A stretch of DNA of 64,000 bases from DAOUBP01 sp964513075 (GTDB taxonomy: Bacteria; Chloroflexota; Anaerolineae; CG2-30-64-16), in assembly GCA_964513075.1 (NCBI GenBank), contig CAZELR010000013.1, positions 18,694 to 82,693 on the forward strand, written 5' to 3'. Shown in pieces: positions 8,323 to 16,774 of this stretch; the stretch's first letter is position 1; each line of letters starts with the position of its first letter. Below the pieces are notes generated by a model. That model saw nothing but the letters and a program-made list of their open reading frames with translations, was not told the DNA's origin and searched no databases. The position numbers and the translations under genes were made by a program.

Positions 8323-9753
8323 CATCATCGTCCGCGGATCCGCCACACACCCTGCCACCGCTGATGCCGCGGCAGTCAGCGGGCTGGCCAGGAAGGTGCG
8401 GCCTCCTGGCCCTTGTCGTCCTTCGAAGTTGCGGTTGCTGGTGCTGACCGCGTATTCACCCGGTGCAAGCTGGTCGCCGTTCATCGCAATGCACATGCTG
8501 CAGCCTGGCTCGCGCCACTCACAGCCGGCTTCCTTAAGGATGACGTCCAAACGCTCGGCTTCAGCCTGGGCCTTGATCTGTTGTGAGCCAGGCACCACCA
8601 GCACACGCACTCCTGGATGCACTCGGCGCCCCTTGAGGATGCGGGCGGCCTCGCGCAGATCGGAGAGGCGGCCATTGGTGCAGCTGCCAATGAAGACTAC
8701 GTCGATCGGCTGGCCCAATATCGGCTGGTCGGGCTGCAGATCCATGTAGGCCAGCGCCTTCTCCAGCGCCTTCCGTCCGCTCTGCGCATCCTCGCCGTGG
8801 CCGTCGCGCTTGGCTGCCGGGTCGGGCACGCGTCCGGTGATAGGGATGCCCATGCCGGGGTTGGTGCCATAGGTAATCATCGGCTCCAGCAGGCCGGCGT
8901 CGATGGTGACAGTTTGATCCCAGGTCGCGCTTGTATCGCTGGATAACTGTCCTTGGGCAAGGGAGCGCCAACGCGTGAGCGCGGCATCCCAATCCGCGCC
9001 CTGAGGCGCGCAAGGGCGGCCGGCCAGGTACTCGTAGGTCGTATCATCTGGCGCGATCAACCCGGCCCGCGCGCCTCCCTCGATGCTCATGTTGCAGACC
9101 GTCATCCGCTCTTCCATTGAGAGCGCTCGGATGGCGGCGCCGGTATATTCGATCACTTGTCCTGTGCCGCCGCCTACGCCGATCTTGGCGATCACGGCCA
9201 GGATGATGTCCTTGGCCGACACGCCCTGTTTCATCCGGCCGGTGACATCTATCCTGAGCGTTTTGGGCTTGGCTTGCAGCAGACATTGGGTGGCTAACAC
9301 ATGCGCCACTTCGCTGGTGCCGATGCCGAAGGCTAAGGCGCCAAACGCGCCGTGGGTAGCCGTGTGGCTGTCGCCGCAGACGATGGTCATGCCTGGCTGG
9401 GTGAGTCCCTGTTCTGGCCCGATCACGTGCACGACGCCCTGTTTGCCGGTAGAGGGATCGTACAGGGGAATGCCGAAGTCGCGACAGTTGGTTGCCAGTT
9501 GCGCCATCTGCGTGGCGGCCAGAGCATCGCGGATCGGCAGGCTGCGGTCGTGGGTGGGGATGCTGTGATCTACGGTAGCAACGGTTTTGTCGGGCCGTCG
9601 CACGATGAGGCCGCGCTCGCGCAGCGTTTGAAACGCTTGTGGCGATGTGACTTCATGGACCAGGTGCAGGTCGATGTAGAGGACCGCCGGGCTGCCGGCC
9701 TCTTGGACGACGACGTGGTTGTCCCAGATTTTATCGAACAGTGTTCGAGACAT
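8320..9753 (-). CDS. leuC: isopropylmalate isomerase large subunit
   Basis: 477-residue aconitase-fold subunit that carries the [4Fe-4S] cluster. Cluster ligands are visible in FIGSCTNGR and in EPGCSMCIAMN near the C-terminus; VCGDSHTATHGAFGALAFGIG is the substrate-binding block. AAGGAG lies seven bases before the ATG at 9753, four bases after leuA. With LeuD it forms the heterodimer. The last codons of the gene overlap a short degenerate repeat. Confidence 0.97.
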   Translation of the reverse strand: MSRTLFDKIWDNHVVVQEAGSPAVLYIDLHLVHEVTSPQAFQTLRERGLIVRRPDKTVATVDHSIPTHDRSLPIRDALAATQMAQLATNCRDFGIPLYDPSTGKQGVVHVIGPEQGLTQPGMTIVCGDSHTATHGAFGALAFGIGTSEVAHVLATQCLLQAKPKTLRIDVTGRMKQGVSAKDIILAVIAKIGVGGGTGQVIEYTGAAIRALSMEERMTVCNMSIEGGARAGLIAPDDTTYEYLAGRPCAPQGADWDAALTRWRSLAQGQLSSDTSATWDQTVTIDAGLLEPMITYGTNPGMGIPITGRVPDPAAKRDGHGEDAQSGRKALEKALAYMDLQPDQPILGQPIDVVFIGSCTNGRLSDLREAARILKGRRVHPGVRVLVVPGSQQIKAQAEAERLDVILKEAGCEWREPGCSMCIAMNGDQLAPGEYAVSTSNRNFEGRQGPGGRTFLASPLTAAASAVAGCVADPRTMM

Positions 9754-9757
9754 AGTG

Positions 9758-11383
9758 CTACTCCTTCGACTCCGCCTTCACCACTGTCAGCATCTTGTTG
9801 AGTGCACTCATGTATGCCTTGGCGCTGGCAACGATGATGTCCATGTCGGCGCCGTGCCCGCTGAAGGTGCGGACGCGCGGGCCTGCCTGGGTGAGGTAGG
9901 CTTCGCTGCCGTCGCCGCCGCCATTGTGGGCGCCGTTAGTGCCGGTCACCGCTGTCGGCTCGATGCGGATGGTCACCTCGCCCACGGCGTCGATGCCTTC
10001 GGTCACCGCCTTAATGCTGAACTCGGTCAGCTCATTCGGCACTTGTGTGATGCGGTTGATGGCTTTGTAGACCGAATCCACCGGGCCAGTGCCGATGGCT
10101 GCATCCTCGCGCACAATGCCATCAGGCCCGCGCAAGCGCACTGTGGCGGTAGGTCGCAGGCCGCTGCCGCACGAGACCTGGATATGCTCCAGCCGCCACA
10201 GCTCCATCGGTTGATAGATCTCGTCGTTGACGATCGCCTCGATGTCCGCGTCCGCGACGACCTTCTTTTTGTCGCACAACTCCTTGAAACGTTCAAAAAC
10301 GCGGTTCAGGTCATCGGCATGGAGGTCATAGCCCAGCCCGGCGACTTTGCTCTGGAAGGCGTGCCGGCCGCTGTGTTTGCCCAGCACCAGCTTGCTCTCG
10401 GTCAGGCCGACTGTCTCAGGCTTCATGATCTCATAGGTCAGCGGGTTTTTCATCACGCCGTCCTGGTGGATGCCTGCTTCATGCGCGAACGCATTGGCCC
10501 CGACGATGGCCTTGTTGGGTTGGACCACCATGCCGGTGTAGGCGCTGACCAGGCGGCTGGTCCGTGCGATCTGCGTGGTATCGATGTTGGTCTGGAGACC
10601 ATACACCGTTGGCCGGGTGTGCAGTGCCATCACCACCTCTTCCAGCGAGGTGTTGCCTGCCCGTTCGCCGATGCCGTTGATGGTCACTTCGACCTGTCGC
10701 GCGCCATTTTCGATCGCGGCCAGGGTGTTGGCGGTTGCCAGCCCCAGGTCGTTGTGACAGTGCGCCGAGATGATGACATCCTTAGCGCCCGGTACGTGCT
10801 CCCGGATGCCGGCGATCAGCGCGCCGAACTCGGCCGGCGTGGTGTAGCCCACGGTATCCGGGATGTTGAGCGTGGTCGCGCCGGCCTTGATGGCTACATC
10901 CAGCACCTGGTACAGGAACTCCGGGTCGGAGCGGCCGCCGTCCTCCGGCGAAAACTCTATCTCGGCGCACAGGCTGTGGGCGTAGGCCACCATCTCGCCC
11001 ACACGCTTGAGACATTCGTCGCGGCTGATCTTGAGCTTATATTGCAGGTGAATGTCGGAGGTTGCCAGGAAGGTATGGATGCGCGGACGTTTGGCCTCGC
11101 GTACGGCTTCCCAGGCACGGTCGATGTCCGCCTTGTTGCAGCGCGCCAGCCCGGCAATGATGGGTGCGTTATCGATCTGGCCCGTGTCCCGCGCCACGCG
11201 GCGCACCGCCTCGAAATCGCCCGGCGATGCAATGGGGAAGCCCGCCTCGATCACGTCCACGCCCAGCCGCGCCAATTGCCGGGCGATCTCCAACTTCTCG
11301 TCGATATTCAGTGTGGCGCCCGGCGATTGCTCTCCGTCGCGCAGTGTGGTGTCGAAGATGCGGACCGTGTCATTCTTTCCCAT
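9758..11383 (-). CDS. leuA: 2-isopropylmalate synthase
   Basis: Condenses acetyl-CoA with 2-oxoisovalerate, the committed step to leucine. FDTTLRDGEQSPGA opens the catalytic barrel, with metal ligands in AHCHNDLGLATANT and NGIGERAGNTSLEE; an allosteric leucine-binding domain follows after about residue 390. Two starts are possible: ATG at 11389 overlaps the ilvC stop as ATGA, and ATG at 11383 has GGAG seven bases before it. I prefer 11383 (541 residues) on ribosome-site spacing. Confidence 0.96.
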   Translation of the reverse strand: MGKNDTVRIFDTTLRDGEQSPGATLNIDEKLEIARQLARLGVDVIEAGFPIASPGDFEAVRRVARDTGQIDNAPIIAGLARCNKADIDRAWEAVREAKRPRIHTFLATSDIHLQYKLKISRDECLKRVGEMVAYAHSLCAEIEFSPEDGGRSDPEFLYQVLDVAIKAGATTLNIPDTVGYTTPAEFGALIAGIREHVPGAKDVIISAHCHNDLGLATANTLAAIENGARQVEVTINGIGERAGNTSLEEVVMALHTRPTVYGLQTNIDTTQIARTSRLVSAYTGMVVQPNKAIVGANAFAHEAGIHQDGVMKNPLTYEIMKPETVGLTESKLVLGKHSGRHAFQSKVAGLGYDLHADDLNRVFERFKELCDKKKVVADADIEAIVNDEIYQPMELWRLEHIQVSCGSGLRPTATVRLRGPDGIVREDAAIGTGPVDSVYKAINRITQVPNELTEFSIKAVTEGIDAVGEVTIRIEPTAVTGTNGAHNGGGDGSEAYLTQAGPRVRTFSGHGADMDIIVASAKAYMSALNKMLTVVKAESKE

Positions 11384-11385
11384 GT

Positions 11386-12408
11386 TCATGCTCCGCCCTC
11401 GCCCGGCTTAACCTCTTTTGGGTTCAGCCACGGCATCATGCGGCGCAGGTCTTTGCCGACCTGCTCGATCCGGGAGTTCATGCCCTGCTGGCGCCACCTG
11501 TTGAAGTTCGGCCGGCCGTTAGCGTTTTCCTCGATCCATTCCTCGGCATAGGCGCCGCTCTGGATGTCGGCCAGGATCTGCTTCATGGCCGCACGGGTCT
11601 GGTCGGTGACGATCTTAGGCCCGGCAGTGTAGTCGCCGTCCTCAGCAGTGTCGCTGACGCTGTAGCGCATATAGCTCAGGCCGCCCTGGTACATCAGATC
11701 GACGATGAGCTTCAGCTCGTGTAGGCACTCGAAGTACGCGATTTCGGGCTGGTAACCGGCCTCGACCAGGGTGTTGAAACCCGCCTCTACCAACGCGCTG
11801 GCACCGCCGCACAACACCGCCTGTTCGCCGAAGAGATCGGTCTCGGTCTCTTCAGTGAAGGTGGTCTCGATCACGCCGGCCCGCGTGCCGCCGATTCCCT
11901 TGGCGTAGGCCAGTGCAAAAGCTTTGGCCTGGCCGCTGGCATCCTGCTGGACGGCAACCAGACAAGGGGTGCCGGCGCCATCCTTGAAGACCTCGCGCAC
12001 GCGGTGGCCCGGCGCCTTGGGCGCGACCATGCTGACATCTACAAACGCAGGTGGGACGATCTGGCCGTAGCGGATGTTGAAGCCATGTCCGAACATCAAC
12101 GTCTTGCCGGGAGCCAGGTTTGCAGCGATGGATTCGCGGTAGATCTTGGCCTGGGCAGTGTCGGGCGCTAGCACCATGATTACATCGGCTTCGGCACACG
12201 CGTCGTCGACGGATAGGACGCGCAGGCCCTGGGCTTCGGCCTTGGTCCATGATTTGCTGCCGGGGTAGAGGCCCACACGAACATCCGCGCCGCTATCACG
12301 CAGATTCAGGGCATGGGCATGCCCCTGGCTGCCAAAACCGATGATTGCAATCTTTTTGCCGCTGAGTAGGCTCAGGTCAGCATCGTTGTCGTAGAAAATG
12401 TTCGCCAT
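11386..12408 (-). CDS. ilvC: ketol-acid reductoisomerase
   Basis: 340 residues, a class I short-form enzyme. It isomerises and reduces acetolactate or acetohydroxybutyrate with NAD(P)H. The Rossmann motif GFGSQGHAHALNLRDSG is near residue 25, followed by MVAPKAPGH and the C-terminal knotted domain with the Mg-binding acidic residues of TETDLFGEQAVLCGG and AYFECLHELKLIVDL. GAGGAG precedes the start. It follows ilvN after 72 bases that hold a palindromic repeat. Confidence 0.97.
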   Translation of the reverse strand: MANIFYDNDADLSLLSGKKIAIIGFGSQGHAHALNLRDSGADVRVGLYPGSKSWTKAEAQGLRVLSVDDACAEADVIMVLAPDTAQAKIYRESIAANLAPGKTLMFGHGFNIRYGQIVPPAFVDVSMVAPKAPGHRVREVFKDGAGTPCLVAVQQDASGQAKAFALAYAKGIGGTRAGVIETTFTEETETDLFGEQAVLCGGASALVEAGFNTLVEAGYQPEIAYFECLHELKLIVDLMYQGGLSYMRYSVSDTAEDGDYTAGPKIVTDQTRAAMKQILADIQSGAYAEEWIEENANGRPNFNRWRQQGMNSRIEQVGKDLRRMMPWLNPKEVKPGEGGA

Positions 12409-12438
12409 GATGATACACGCTCCTCATATTTGCTGTAA

Positions 12439-12457
12439 CGCAAGCTGCCAGCTTGCG
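12439..12457. repeat. palindromic CGCAAGCTG element, copy 1
   Basis: A near-perfect palindrome with 9-bp arms (CGCAAGCTG / CAGCTTGCG) preceded by GTAA, in the ilvN-ilvC gap. A similar element in inverted orientation lies at 13081-13099, and a degenerate third copy at 43679-43703. Confidence 0.7.
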
Positions 12458-12480
12458 AATGGACCTTTTGCAATGAATCG

Positions 12481-13065
12481 CTACCAGCTAAGAATCTCAT
12501 TGTCCGCGTCGTTAGCCCCGTTGTCCTCTGTCGGGGGCAGGCCTGTGAAGTAGCCCGAACCGCGCACCATCGCTACCAGGCCCGTGCGGACCATCTCCAG
12601 GATGCCGTATGGCGCCAAGTTGTCGACCAGCGAGTCGATCTTGGCTTCAGGGCCCGTCACTTCGACCATGACGGACTCGGTGCAGATGTCGACGACGTTG
12701 GCTCTGTAGATATCGACCATCTGCTTGATCTCGAACAGTGTCTGTGGGGTGGACTTTACTTTGATCAACGCCAGGTCGCGCATCACGGTCGGCTGGTGAG
12801 TCACGTCTTGCACGGCAATGACGTTGACGAGCTTGACCAGGTTGTTGGCCACCATGGCCGCGTTCGTCTTGTTGGCATCTACCACGATGGTCATGCGGGA
12901 AGTATCGGGGTTTTCGGTGTGGCCGACGGTGAGACTTTCGATGTTGAACCCGCGGCGGCGAAACAGGCTGGCCACGCGCGTCAGCACGCCGGGCTTGTCC
13001 TCAACCAACGCCATCAGGACGTGGGGAGATTGGCTATTGCCGTTGGTGTGATCCACTAGAGTCAT
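12481..13065 (-). CDS. ilvN: acetolactate synthase small (regulatory) subunit
   Basis: 194 residues from the ATG at 13065, which follows AAAGGA at nine bases. It carries an N-terminal ACT domain (VLMALVEDKPGVLTRVASLFRRRG) and the C-terminal ACT-like half found in IlvH/IlvN proteins (ALIKVKSTPQ, VDICTESVMVEVTG). This subunit activates IlvB and confers valine feedback inhibition. It begins 41 bases after ilvB; that gap holds a palindromic element. Confidence 0.96.
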   Translation of the reverse strand: MTLVDHTNGNSQSPHVLMALVEDKPGVLTRVASLFRRRGFNIESLTVGHTENPDTSRMTIVVDANKTNAAMVANNLVKLVNVIAVQDVTHQPTVMRDLALIKVKSTPQTLFEIKQMVDIYRANVVDICTESVMVEVTGPEAKIDSLVDNLAPYGILEMVRTGLVAMVRGSGYFTGLPPTEDNGANDADNEILSW

Positions 13066-13080
13066 GGTTGGTGTTCCTTT

Positions 13081-13099
13081 CGCAAGCTGCCGGCTTGCG
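13081..13099. repeat. palindromic CGCAAGC element, copy 2
   Basis: CGCAAGCTGCCGGCTTGCG followed by TTAC lies in the ilvB-ilvN gap, as the reverse of the element in the ilvN-ilvC gap. The shared flank (GTAA when read from the other strand) makes chance similarity unlikely. Confidence 0.65.
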
Positions 13100-13106
13100 T
13101 TACATC

Positions 13107-14825
<1,719 letters not shown>

Positions 14826-14860
14826 CAATAGCCTCCATAGAGTGGTGCTGTCAAATGAAA

Positions 14861-14901
14861 CGCCCTCCATAGAGCACAATGCTGTGCTTTTGTGGAGGGC
14901 G
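14861..14901 (-). promoter_or_regulatory. leader hairpin carrying a copy of the ilvB ribosome site
   Basis: A 9-bp outer stem (14861-14869 with 14893-14901) encloses a 6-bp inner stem (14873-14878 with 14883-14888). The 3' arm reads CTCTATGGAGGG, nearly the same as CTCTATGGAGGC that forms the real ilvB ribosome site at 14832-14836. The 5' arm could therefore pair with either copy. Confidence 0.6.
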
Positions 14902-14965
14902 TCATTGCCTTGGTTGCGCCGGCTGTGGCGCTGGTTGTTATCGGTTGATTTGGTTCCGAGGCATC

Positions 14966-14994
14966 AAAAAGGGCCTCCCGGTTGGGAGGCCCTT
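14966..14994 (-). terminator. ilv attenuator terminator
   Basis: A stem of 9 bp (GGGCCTCCC / GGGAGGCCC), extendable to 11 with A-T pairs, has a 4-base loop and is followed on the minus strand by TTTTT. It lies between the leader peptide and ilvB. Its 5' arm overlaps the antiterminator partner. Confidence 0.9.
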
Positions 14995-15020
14995 CTCACG
15001 TTTCAGGGTCTAGCCTGGCT

Positions 15021-15116
15021 CTACTCTGGCCTGGCACTCCTCCCAAGCGGATTTAGCTCCTTGATAACAAGGAGCTCGCTAATGACGATAAGGACCAGGC
15101 CGGTAGAAGGTATCAT
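15021..15116 (-). CDS. ilv operon leader peptide
   Basis: A 31-codon frame starting ATG at 15116 and ending TAG. It contains TGLVLIVISELLVIKEL: eleven of these 17 codons are Leu, Val or Ile, the three products of the downstream operon. The start lies about 22 bases after the predicted transcription start; the ribosome site (GAG in TTTGAGAAAAC) is weak. The hairpin with AAGGAGCT arms falls on codons 14-21, and antiterminator segment TTGGGAGG overlaps codons 24-26. Length and codon make-up match known ilv leader peptides. It is too short for automated gene finders. Confidence 0.85.
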   Translation of the reverse strand: MIPSTGLVLIVISELLVIKELNPLGRSARPE

Positions 15117-15144
15117 TGTATATGTTTTCTCAAAGAACGGTGCG

Positions 15145-15173
15145 ACTCTATCACAGGTCACCGGGCTTGTCAA
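15145..15173 (-). promoter_or_regulatory. ilv operon promoter
   Basis: A full-consensus TTGACA (15168-15173), a 17-base spacer and TAGAGT (15145-15150) on the minus strand, placing transcription start near 15138 just before the leader peptide. Confidence 0.8.
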
Positions 15174-15307
15174 TTCCAGAAACTGGGCGAGAGGCTTCAG
15201 CGCTGCTCCGCGATTTGGATTAGACTTGCTCAAATACCGTCGCGGTGCCCATGCCGCCGCCGATAGGCAACATCCAGCAAACCACGGTTCGCCGAGAAAT
15301 CTGATGT

Positions 15308-16303
15308 CTATGACCTCGGACCGCCATGTGCGTACACTTCGGGGTTTACGCAATGGGGCAACCGTTCGCCCCGCAGGCCCGCGATCAGGTTTTGGGCGGC
15401 CATCAGCGCCATCTTGTCGCGCGTAGCCACGCTGGCACTGGCGATATGCGGTGCGATCAGGCAGTTGTCCAGCGCCAGCAGCGGGCTGTCCATGGGAATC
15501 GGTTCCGGGTCTGTGACGTCCAGCGCAGCCGCAAAGATGCGGCGGGCTGCCAGTGCCTCATATAGCGCGCTGGGATCGACTACTGGCCCGCGCGCGGTGT
15601 TGATCAGCACCGCCGTCGGCTTCATCAGTGCGAGAGTCTCATGGTTGATCATGTCGCGCGTCTGTGGGTTGAGTGGCACGTGCAGCGATACGAAGTCAGA
15701 CTCTCGCAGTAGCGTCTCCAGATCAACCGAGGCAGCGTGCAGCTCGGGAGGGGATTTCGGTGCAGAGGGATCGAAATAGAGAACTCGCATATCGAAGCCG
15801 GTCGCGCGACGGGCCATTGCCTGTCCGATCCGCCCGAAGCCAATCAAGCCTAAGGTCGCACCGTGCACATCGGGCCCCAGCAGCAGCGACGGTCCCCAGG
15901 TCACCCACTTGCCCGCACGCACGAAGCGCTCTCCCTCGGCCACGCGTCGCGCGGCCGCCATCAGCAGCGCAAACGCAAAATCGGCGGTGGCATCGGTGAG
16001 GATGCCCGGTGTGTTGCCCACTGGGATGCCGCGGGCGGTAGCGGCCGGCACGTCGACGTTGTCGAACCCGACTGCGTGGTTGCTGATCACCTTCAAGCCT
16101 GGTCCGGCCGCATCCATCACTTCGCCGTCGATACGGTCGGTCAACAGGCTCAACAGGCCATTGACCCCGCGCACGCGTCCCAGCAGCGCCTCGCGGGTGG
16201 GCGGCAGTTCATCGGTCCACAGATCTGTGTTGCAGGATTCCTGCACCAGTCGGAGACCTTTTTCGGGGATGATGCGGGTCACGAAAACTCTTGATCTTGT
16301 CAT
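15308..16303 (-). CDS. D-isomer 2-hydroxyacid dehydrogenase (glyoxylate/hydroxypyruvate reductase type)
   Basis: 331 residues from the ATG at 16303, which has GGAG six bases upstream; an upstream ATG at 16318 overlaps the GNAT remnant stop. NAD(P)-dependent reductase of 2-oxo acids such as glyoxylate or hydroxypyruvate. It has ISNHAVGFDNVDVPAA, the nucleotide motif LGLIGFGRIGQAMARRA, VSLHVPLNPQTR, NTARGPVVD and the catalytic region LDVTDPEPIP then LIAPHIASAS (His). There is no C-terminal ACT domain, so it is not a long-form SerA. It lies upstream of the ilv promoter and is probably a separate unit. Confidence 0.88.
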   Translation of the reverse strand: MTRSRVFVTRIIPEKGLRLVQESCNTDLWTDELPPTREALLGRVRGVNGLLSLLTDRIDGEVMDAAGPGLKVISNHAVGFDNVDVPAATARGIPVGNTPGILTDATADFAFALLMAAARRVAEGERFVRAGKWVTWGPSLLLGPDVHGATLGLIGFGRIGQAMARRATGFDMRVLYFDPSAPKSPPELHAASVDLETLLRESDFVSLHVPLNPQTRDMINHETLALMKPTAVLINTARGPVVDPSALYEALAARRIFAAALDVTDPEPIPMDSPLLALDNCLIAPHIASASVATRDKMALMAAQNLIAGLRGERLPHCVNPEVYAHGGPRS

Positions 16304-16314
16304 GCCTGGCTCCA

Positions 16315-16668
16315 TCATGTGTTATCTTGCCGGGTGTACCGCGCGCGGCGTCCGATTTGAACGAAGTGCAGCCGGTCATATAGACGCCTGGCCGTTGGGC
16401 TGTTGACATTGATATCCAGCGAAACCTCCGTGCTTCCCGCGTCTCGAAAGCGGCGCAGCACTTCACTGAGCAGCGCCGCGCCTAGCCCGCGGCCGCGCCA
16501 CTTTGGATGCACCTGGCCGACGATCGTGGCCCGGCACCTTTCCTGCCGCACTGCCGCGGCCGCCACGATTCCCGCCTTTGGCGAGAACGCGCCGAGTGTT
16601 TTGCTGGGCACTCGTACCGGCCTCCTGTGGGATTCGCTCCCAGCGTCCAGAGCATAATGGATTCTCAT
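16315..16668 (-). pseudogene. GNAT acetyltransferase remnant
   Basis: About 117 residues from an ATG at 16668. The second half matches GNAT motif A and B (VGQVHPKWRGRGLGAALLS with the acetyl-CoA loop, then INVNSPTARRLYDRLHF), but the N-terminal strands that complete a GNAT fold are missing and the upstream sequence is not family-like. No ribosome site is visible at 16668. The frame continues open to 16881, overlapping the copA promoter on the other strand. Most likely a truncated gene; a small functional GNAT is less likely. Confidence 0.55.
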
Positions 16669-16719
16669 ATGATAGCACAAAATGATGGGATGTATGCTCA
16701 CGCAGCATCCGACGTGTCT

Positions 16720-16733
16720 ATGATATAGTGCAA
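16720..16733. promoter_or_regulatory. weak FNR/CRP-like dyad before copA
   Basis: Read on the minus strand, TTGCACTATATCAT matches the spacer and right half of the ATGAYCTATATCAT sites at 29933-29946 and 63223-63236; the left half is degenerate (TTGCA). It sits six bases upstream of the copA -35 box. Confidence 0.4.
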
Positions 16734-16738
16734 ATGGA

Positions 16739-16766
16739 TTGCAATTGGGTCGTTTTGTGCGATAAT
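16739..16766 (+). promoter_or_regulatory. copA promoter
   Basis: TTGCAA (16739-16744), a 16-base spacer and GATAAT (16761-16766). Transcription would start near 16773, only a couple of bases before the GTG at 16775. Confidence 0.55.
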
Positions 16767-16774
16767 CGTTTAGG

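Larger units (their letters stand above)
14826..15144 (-). promoter_or_regulatory. ilv operon leader / ribosome-mediated attenuator
   Basis: This untranslated leader, more than 300 bases long, holds in transcription order: a 31-codon leader peptide (15116-15021); a hairpin within it (15069-15076 with 15055-15062, AAGGAGCT arms); TTGGGAGG at 15039-15046 on the minus strand; the terminator hairpin (14971-14992) with a T5 tract at 14966-14970; and a further hairpin before ilvB. TTGGGAGG can pair over 8 bp with CCTCCCAA in the terminator's 5' arm (14982-14989), giving the mutually exclusive antiterminator. Ribosome stalling at Leu/Val/Ile codons should favour readthrough. Transcription start is estimated near 15138. 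Confidence 0.85.

Noticed and set aside
9719..11551. 610-codon open frame on the plus strand over leuA
   Set aside because: It is the complement of leuA, which has full family motifs. Long antisense frames are common in GC-rich genes. Similar shadows over glgP, GH13 (648 codons) and sdhA (560 codons) were rejected for the same reason.
14826..15144. T-box riboswitch before ilvB
   Set aside because: I found no T-box core sequence or specifier loop; the leader peptide and antiterminator explain the region.
15308..16303. SerA phosphoglycerate dehydrogenase
   Set aside because: No C-terminal ACT or ASB domain; a glyoxylate/hydroxypyruvate reductase-type call is safer.
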